Part shown: positions 58,560-64,000 of the stretch, one piece after another
Layout: each line of letters opens with the position of its first letter
Numbering within the stretch: the first letter of the stretch is position 1
NCBI GenBank assembly: GCA_012270795.1
Contig: JAAXHO010000206.1
Location: forward strand, 124,001 to 188,000
DNA length: 64,000 nucleotides
Direction of reading: 5' to 3'
Origin: Candidatus Poribacteria bacterium
GTDB lineage: Bacteria > Poribacteria > WGA-4E > WGA-3G
Made by a program: the position numbers and the translations under genes
The notes under the pieces: generated by a model
The model's database searches: none
Told to the model about the DNA's origin: nothing
Seen by the model: only the letters and a program-made list of their open reading frames with translations

Positions 58560-61500
58560 ATGATGCGCGTCAAAAAAAAATATACGCTTTCATGTCTAAA
58601 TCAACACCTCAATTCGCGAGCAAGATGGAGTTGGAAACCGTTGCTGCTCGTACTGCTACTTGTAACAATGTCCGCTCCGAATTCTATTTTTGCCCAAGCG
58701 GCACCACGTCTGAATTCTCTTTTTCCCGCTGGAGCACAAATCGGAAAAACAGTTGAGGTAAAAATTCAAGGTTCAGATTTGGATGGAGCACACACACTCA
58801 TTGTTGAAGGTGAACCCGGCATTACTGGCAAACTCAACGCCGGCGGCGGAAAAGTTGACGAAACCCATAAACCTGTTTTTGAAGCAAATTGCGGACAGTG
58901 CCATGAACTTCGGTCACCAAGCAACCGTTCTATGACCGGCACACAATGGGCAGCCGTTGTGAAACGCATGGTGGAAGACAAAGGTGCCGATATCAGTGAC
59001 GACGACCAAACGAAAATCATTGACTATCTAAAATCCGCTGCACGGGCGGCTGGTGGCATGACTGCCGAGTTAGTTATCGCTCCCGACGCACCCATCGGTG
59101 TACGTGAAATACGTATTGTCGGTAGAAATGGCGCATCAACTGCATGGCCCTTTGAAATCACTAATGTACCAGACACTGTTGAAACTGAATCAAACAACAA
59201 TACAGACTCCGCTACTTCCGTCGAATTACCAACCATCGTCAATGGTGTCATCAATTATGGCGGGGATGAAGATTATTTCACTTTTAAGGGAACAAAAGGG
59301 GATCGTTGTGTCTTCAACGTCAAAGCATATAGATATAACCACATTAGCCAGCAATTCTTCAATCCAACGATCTCACTTTTCAACGCCAAAGGTAAAGAAT
59401 TAGCACGAAGTAATGGATTCTATAGCCTTGATCCGCTTATTGACCATACGCTATCTGAAGATGGCACCTATTATCTCCGCATCCGTGACCTACTCTATCG
59501 TGGAAATCCGGATTCTGTTTACCGTTTGACAATAGGTGTAGTGCCATACAATACCTATATCTTCCCAACAGGTGGGGAAATTGGGAGCGTCATACAAACG
59601 ACTATTGGCGGCGAGAATCTCCCCGAAACTAACTTTGAAGTTAAACTACCGAAAGATCAACAACCTGGTGTTACACTTGTCCGCACTCAGTACGGTATCT
59701 TTCCATTTATTGCAAACAAATTTGGGGAAGATATTGAAAAGTTAACAGAAAAAAATGTAGATCCGGCAACTGAAAATGGTTCTGGGGAAAACGAAAAACA
59801 TGCAAAGAGTGTGGAAACTGAAATCCTTTTCCAAACGAAGTGTACGGCTTGCCACGAACTTCGATCACCAGAGAATCGCGCGCTAACCGCTCAGCAGTGG
59901 GAAAATACTATCACACGCATGGCAGCGAAGGAAAACTCTGATATTACAGACACTGAACGTGACAAAATTATCACATTTGTTGGTGAAGAAGTTGTCCGTA
60001 TGGGACAACTGATTGCAAAACAGATTGAGAATGCCCAACACATCGCAACCCCTGGCGCAATAAGTGGTCGTATTTCTCAACCCGGAGAGGTAGACTATTA
60101 TCGCTTTACGATCGAAGAAGGTTCTCGTCTCGGACCTTGGTGGGTCATCCATCCTTTTGATAACGCAGACGAAAAAGGATTTGACACCGTCTATCCACCT
60201 GAAGTTGAAATTGATCTTGAAAAAGAATATACAGGCAAAAACGGACGGAAAATTAAATGGTATAGGACCAATCGTAGAGGGGAAAGCGTTTTCTCTGACG
60301 TGGCAGAAGACGATGTTACAGGATACGCCTTAACCTACTTCAAATCTCAACGGGATCAAAAGTACATCTTGTCACTCGGTTCAGATGATACGATTAAGAT
60401 CTGGGTGAACGATAAACTGGTCTTCAGTAAATACGTCCATAGACCTCTCAACCGTGGTGATGATGTCATCGAGTTACCAGTAACTAAAGGCGAAAACAAA
60501 ATTCTCGTTAAGATTACAAACGGATACGGTCCTTGGGGATTTTTCGCTGATATTGGTGGGTACTCCATTGATTTGTCCGCAGAAAAACTGAATTCCCCAT
60601 TAAGTCCTTCCCTAACTTTATTAAATTCAGAAGGGCGGGTTTTAAGAAATAACGCAGGCAGAGGTGGCGCACGTAATGCTATTATTGATTATAGTTTTGC
60701 TCAACCGGGTGAATATGCGCTCCGTGTAGAAGATGTCTCAGGGAAAGGGGGAGCAGGCTACGTCTACCACTTAGACATCCGACCTACAGTCCCAAACTTT
60801 GCACTATCGGTGACACCCGATAACCCGAACATTGGACGTGGCGGTACAGTCCTTCTGGATGTAACGCTACAGCGTCGAGTCGGATTTACAGAACCTATAT
60901 TACTCTCTGTTGAGAATCTACCGCCTGGTATCACAGCAAGTCAAAGTGCTATCCTCTCCGCAGGTGGTAACAACCAAGGATATCTCACACTGACCGCAGC
61001 TCCAGATGCCGAATTAACACATAGCGTTGTACAGGTTGTCGGTACCGTTACAACCGCATCTGGTAATCAGATACGACGTGCCGCAACACCGGTGGAAATA
61101 TACCGAATACGGAACAATGACCAGACCGTTCAGCGAAAAAATGTTGTTGTAAGTATAACAGATGCGTCACCTATTACCGTATCTGCTGTCCCCAATGAAG
61201 TCGTGGTAACTCCAGAAGGTCCAGTGGATATTACCGTGAAAGTTGATCGCAAGAGAGGAAACCGACAAAACATGAACTTGACTGTGGTTGGATTACCTTC
61301 CGGTGTTAGGGTTCAAAGACAAACAACTGTACTCCAAAGAGGCAAATCCGAGGCAACAATTACACTTGTACCTGATATTGTCAGTGGAGGCAATAACGAA
61401 ATACGACGAAACCCATTCATCGGAAACCAACAGACAAGACCGCATACCTTTGTCGTCATTGCATCAGTTGGCAATCGACGCATTGCCAGCAGTCCAGCAG

Positions 61501-61562
61501 TAAAACTCTGGCTCAGAAACTCATCAAATTCTGATAGTCAAGCAATGTTAGAGGACAATTAA
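58560..61562 (+). CDS. Exported protein with two c-type heme motifs, PPC-like and sugar-binding-like domains
   Basis: A 1000-residue exported protein. After the signal peptide (LLLVLLLVTMSAPNSIFAQ) comes an Ig-like segment. Two matching mini-cytochrome cassettes follow: CGQCHELRSPSNR at ~111 and CTACHELRSPENR at ~428, each followed by W, RM and an acidic helix. PPC (pre-peptidase C-terminal) beta-domains lie after each (ESNNNTDSATSVELPTIVNG; ISQPGEVDYYRFTIEEGSRL). Residues ~600-680 (LSLGSDDTIKIWVNDKLVFS) resemble a PA14-like carbohydrate module. CxxCH motifs bind covalent heme in the periplasm. GGAGGT precedes the ATG. The gene follows DUF1501 and WD40 genes, a grouping typical of Planctomycete-type degradation clusters. 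Confidence 0.82.
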   Translation: MMRVKKKYTLSCLNQHLNSRARWSWKPLLLVLLLVTMSAPNSIFAQAAPRLNSLFPAGAQIGKTVEVKIQGSDLDGAHTLIVEGEPGITGKLNAGGGKVDETHKPVFEANCGQCHELRSPSNRSMTGTQWAAVVKRMVEDKGADISDDDQTKIIDYLKSAARAAGGMTAELVIAPDAPIGVREIRIVGRNGASTAWPFEITNVPDTVETESNNNTDSATSVELPTIVNGVINYGGDEDYFTFKGTKGDRCVFNVKAYRYNHISQQFFNPTISLFNAKGKELARSNGFYSLDPLIDHTLSEDGTYYLRIRDLLYRGNPDSVYRLTIGVVPYNTYIFPTGGEIGSVIQTTIGGENLPETNFEVKLPKDQQPGVTLVRTQYGIFPFIANKFGEDIEKLTEKNVDPATENGSGENEKHAKSVETEILFQTKCTACHELRSPENRALTAQQWENTITRMAAKENSDITDTERDKIITFVGEEVVRMGQLIAKQIENAQHIATPGAISGRISQPGEVDYYRFTIEEGSRLGPWWVIHPFDNADEKGFDTVYPPEVEIDLEKEYTGKNGRKIKWYRTNRRGESVFSDVAEDDVTGYALTYFKSQRDQKYILSLGSDDTIKIWVNDKLVFSKYVHRPLNRGDDVIELPVTKGENKILVKITNGYGPWGFFADIGGYSIDLSAEKLNSPLSPSLTLLNSEGRVLRNNAGRGGARNAIIDYSFAQPGEYALRVEDVSGKGGAGYVYHLDIRPTVPNFALSVTPDNPNIGRGGTVLLDVTLQRRVGFTEPILLSVENLPPGITASQSAILSAGGNNQGYLTLTAAPDAELTHSVVQVVGTVTTASGNQIRRAATPVEIYRIRNNDQTVQRKNVVVSITDASPITVSAVPNEVVVTPEGPVDITVKVDRKRGNRQNMNLTVVGLPSGVRVQRQTTVLQRGKSEATITLVPDIVSGGNNEIRRNPFIGNQQTRPHTFVVIASVGNRRIASSPAVKLWLRNSSNSDSQAMLEDN

Positions 61563-61771
61563 TTTGCCTCTATTTTCCGTAATGCTACGAAAACGCTAAG
61601 ACGTAATTCTTTCGCCTTAGCGTCAAATCTATAGGGCGAGGTCTCCAACGAATCATGGCATAAGTCATGTGTGCTTATGCCACTTGCCGTTGATGCGGTT
61701 TGGTGCCTCGCCTTTCATATTTTCTTAACCCTGTTTTCAACATAATACTAATTCCTTCTATGGAGGTGTAA
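61563..61771. other. Intergenic region with two hairpins
   Basis: ACGCTAAG/CTTAGCGT at 61593-61623 extends to a longer imperfect stem. GGCATAAG/CTTATGCC at 61657-61681 is nested inside GGCGAGG...CCTCGCC (about 61634-61711). Either may end transcription of the heme/PPC gene. GGAGGT for the next gene is at 61762-61767. Confidence 0.5.
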
Positions 61772-64000
61772 ATGTCAGGATACTATCGATTTCCAACTAT
61801 TTCAAATGACACCATTGTTTTTGTTTGTGAAGACGACTTATGGACAGTCCCAATCAGAGGAGGTATAGCACGTAGACTCACATCAAATTTAGGCGCAACC
61901 AGTTCCCCGCAGTTATCACCAAACGGTGAACATCTTGCATTTGCAGGACGTGAAGAAGGTCCCGCAGAAGTATATATTATGCCCGCACTCGGAGGAGAAG
62001 CAATACGACTCACCTACCAAGGAAGCAATGCCAGTATTGTCGGTTGGGATGCGGATGGAGAAAACATCCTCTATTCCAGCGGTGCAGGCTCCGCATTTGG
62101 CGCATGGTTATGGAGCATCTCGCCTGATGGTGGTGAACCGAAACGACTTCCTTACGGTCCAGCTAATCACATTGCATTCGGGAGTGATGGCGGCGTTGTT
62201 CTTGGTAGGTTGACACGAGAACCCGCACGGTGGAAACGCTACCGTGGCGGGACCGCAGGACAACTCTGGATTGATACAAATGGAGATGGGGAATTTGAAC
62301 CTTTTGCCCCTGTTGAAAGTAATTTCACGACTCCCTTATGGATTGGGAATCGTATCTACTTTATCTCTGACCACGAAGGCGTTGGAAATATCTATTCCTG
62401 CCTAACCTCTGGCGAAGATATACAACGGCACACACATCAAGAAACCTACTACGCCCGTTCAGCACAAACTGATGGTGACCATATAGTTTACCATGCAGGG
62501 GCAGATTTATGGATATATGATATTGAAGAAGATACAAACCATCAAGTTGACGTGGAATTCTGCAGTCCGCGCATCCAACGCCAACGCAAATTCGTCAACG
62601 CCTCACAGTACCTTCAAGATTATGCACCATCCGCAGACGGTCGGTCTATAACGTTTACTTCCCGTGGTAAACTTTTTACGATGGCAAATTGGGACGGTGC
62701 TGTTCTCCAACACGGAGAACGCAACGGCACACGGTATCGTATGCCGAGATGGCTAAATGATGGAAAACGTATCTTGACGCTTTCAGATGCTGGTGGAGAA
62801 GAGGCATTAGAAATTCATACATGCGATGGAAGTGAAGAAGTAAAACGTCTTGACGAACTGGACATAGGACATGTGCGACAACTTGCTGTCTGCCCGAAAG
62901 GGGATGACCTGAAAGACCAACTCCTCATCGTCAACCAACGTTTTGAATTGCTGCACATTGAACTTGAAAAACTTGAAATGCGTGTGCTTGACAAAAGCCT
63001 ATATAACCGCATCCAAAGCGCAAAATGGTCACCTGATGGAAAATGGATCGCATACAGTTTCCCCGCCACTGAGACCACATCGTCAATCAAACTGTGCAAC
63101 GTTGAAACAGGAGAAACTACCTATATCACGAAAACTGAATTCAGTGATTATGCTCCCGCTTGGGATCCTGATGGAAAGTACCTCTATTTTCTTTCCCATC
63201 GCGAATTTGACCCTGTCGGTGATGCGTTACAATTTGAGCTTAGTTTTCCTATTGCCACACGCCCGTTACTTGTGACTTTGCAGAAAGAACTACCGAACCC
63301 GTTTCTTCCTGCGACACCGCCACCTGAAGATGAAAAGGAAAAAGATAAAAAGGAAAATGGCGACAAAGATACGGAAGAAAAACCTGATGAAAAAGATGGT
63401 GATTCTAAAAAGAAAAAGGATGAGAAAAAGAAAAAACCCATCAAAATTGAGTTAGACGGTATTGAACAACGCGTTGTTGCCTTTCCCTATTCACACGGAC
63501 TTTACAGACAGATTGCTGGCATTGAAGGTAAAGCAATATTTACATCTTTTCCTATTCAACACGCGCAAAATACACCTGAAGGCGATGGTTCAAGTGCTAA
63601 AGGTAAACTCCATGCTTACGATTTTAAAGAGCAAAAAAAAGAGGTACTCGTCCCAGATATTGACTCCTTCCAACTTTCACGAGATTACAAAAGCCTATTA
63701 TATCGGACAGGAAATCGTTTGCGTATCATAAAGGCAGGCAGAAAAGCTGAGGGTGACCAAAAACAGGATAACAAAGGGGGGAACCCCCGACATAACGGTT
63801 GGATAGAGATCAATCGCGCCAGACCCTCTGTTATACCCGCTGCCGAATGGAAACAGATGTATCGTGAAGCATGGCGACTGCAGCGTGATTATTTCTGGAC
63901 AGAGGACATGTCCGATGTTGATTGGGAAAATGTGTATCAACGTTACCTGCCACAACTGGAAAGAATTGCCACCCGCGCCGAATTCTCTGACCTCATGTGG
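61772..64000 (+). CDS. Tricorn protease homologue (N-terminal part, cut by window edge)
   Basis: At least 743 residues, continuing past the window. It has no signal peptide. The N-terminal beta-propeller of tricorn proteases is clear (DTIVFVCEDDLWTVPIRGG, SPQLSPNGEHLAFAGREEGP, GGEPKRLPYGPANHIAF). A second propeller follows (SPDGKWIAYSFPATETTSSI, PAWDPDGKYLYFLSHREFD). Between them, residues ~525-560 are a lysine/glutamate/aspartate-rich insertion. WKQMYREAWRLQRDYFWTED and MSDVDWENVYQRY start the C1 helical domain. The PDZ and serine-protease (S41) domains would lie beyond 64000. Tricorn cuts peptides released by the proteasome or other proteases. GGAGGT sits four bases before the ATG. Confidence 0.92.
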   Translation, partial: MSGYYRFPTISNDTIVFVCEDDLWTVPIRGGIARRLTSNLGATSSPQLSPNGEHLAFAGREEGPAEVYIMPALGGEAIRLTYQGSNASIVGWDADGENILYSSGAGSAFGAWLWSISPDGGEPKRLPYGPANHIAFGSDGGVVLGRLTREPARWKRYRGGTAGQLWIDTNGDGEFEPFAPVESNFTTPLWIGNRIYFISDHEGVGNIYSCLTSGEDIQRHTHQETYYARSAQTDGDHIVYHAGADLWIYDIEEDTNHQVDVEFCSPRIQRQRKFVNASQYLQDYAPSADGRSITFTSRGKLFTMANWDGAVLQHGERNGTRYRMPRWLNDGKRILTLSDAGGEEALEIHTCDGSEEVKRLDELDIGHVRQLAVCPKGDDLKDQLLIVNQRFELLHIELEKLEMRVLDKSLYNRIQSAKWSPDGKWIAYSFPATETTSSIKLCNVETGETTYITKTEFSDYAPAWDPDGKYLYFLSHREFDPVGDALQFELSFPIATRPLLVTLQKELPNPFLPATPPPEDEKEKDKKENGDKDTEEKPDEKDGDSKKKKDEKKKKPIKIELDGIEQRVVAFPYSHGLYRQIAGIEGKAIFTSFPIQHAQNTPEGDGSSAKGKLHAYDFKEQKKEVLVPDIDSFQLSRDYKSLLYRTGNRLRIIKAGRKAEGDQKQDNKGGNPRHNGWIEINRARPSVIPAAEWKQMYREAWRLQRDYFWTEDMSDVDWENVYQRYLPQLERIATRAEFSDLMW

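Noticed and set aside
58532-58756. Alternative frame with a long N-terminus at the start of the heme/PPC gene
   Set aside because: The frame at 58560 has GGAGGT at the right distance and opens a proper signal peptide; the alternative does not.

Overview
The window looks like a chromosomal segment of a Candidatus Poribacteria-type or related marine/sponge-associated bacterium (inference). The strongest hint is the repeated C-terminal secretion/sorting domain beginning PNPFNPETWIPY, found on four large secreted beta-propeller proteins. Long WD40 proteins with a shared N-terminus, DUF1501, tricorn and c-heme/PPC proteins of the kind seen in Planctomycetes, and many short hairpin repeats agree with this. 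Base composition is moderately AT-rich. Most genes have a clear AGGAG-type ribosome binding site.

Layout. 1-2173: two paralogous small-molecule SAM methyltransferases with an orphan DNA methyltransferase gene between them. 2358-9175: a solute-binding lipoprotein and two TonB-dependent receptors, one frameshifted and one intact. 9365-19152: a ZIP-type transporter, a secreted glycosidase-like protein, an Ldh-family dehydrogenase/threonine synthase pair, a second solute-binding lipoprotein, a sulfotransferase, a Gfo/Idh/MocA oxidoreductase and a HAD dehalogenase-like protein. 19152-22569: short inverted-repeat elements and one broken WD40 gene. 22584-30644: three intact secreted WD40 proteins, each with 14 countable blades; two carry dockerin-like repeats and one also carries a cohesin-like domain. 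31395-35388: a consensus promoter, a structured leader and a secreted metallopeptidase/LVIVD-propeller protein. 35535-39013: a GrpE-like-tailed hypothetical protein, a D-cysteine desulfhydrase/ACC deaminase homologue and a nitroreductase. 39014-41240: a graveyard of broken genes (HicAB, P-loop GTPase, ISAs1 transposase, type ISP restriction-modification start) beside tRNA-Ala(GGC). 41641-46586: a four-domain lipid enzyme (acyl reductase, acyl-AMP ligase, acyl carrier, PlsC acyltransferase) and a HAD-IB phosphatase. 46604-53060: a small protein, a lone CopG-type antitoxin, a second orphan DNA methyltransferase, MetRS and an AddB-like nuclease. 53061-55404: repeats, a strong promoter with a long leader and two small exported or membrane proteins. 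55573-64000: a promoter-led run of DUF1501, WD40, c-heme/PPC and tricorn-like proteins.

The most interesting signal is non-coding. The WD40 gene starting at 21613 (minus strand) and the propeller gene starting at 31714 (plus strand) share an almost identical upstream architecture. Each has a TTGACA-17-TATAAT promoter, then a leader with several conserved blocks and two inverted repeats whose paired positions change together. This looks like a conserved structured 5' leader controlling secreted beta-propeller proteins, and it matches no regulatory RNA class I recognise. Other notable points are the cohesin plus dockerin modules on propellers, the permuted carboxylic-acid-reductase-like enzyme fused to PlsC, mobile hairpin families with fixed ends or loops but different cores, and a recurrent pattern of one-base homopolymer contractions that could be either pseudogenisation or assembly error.
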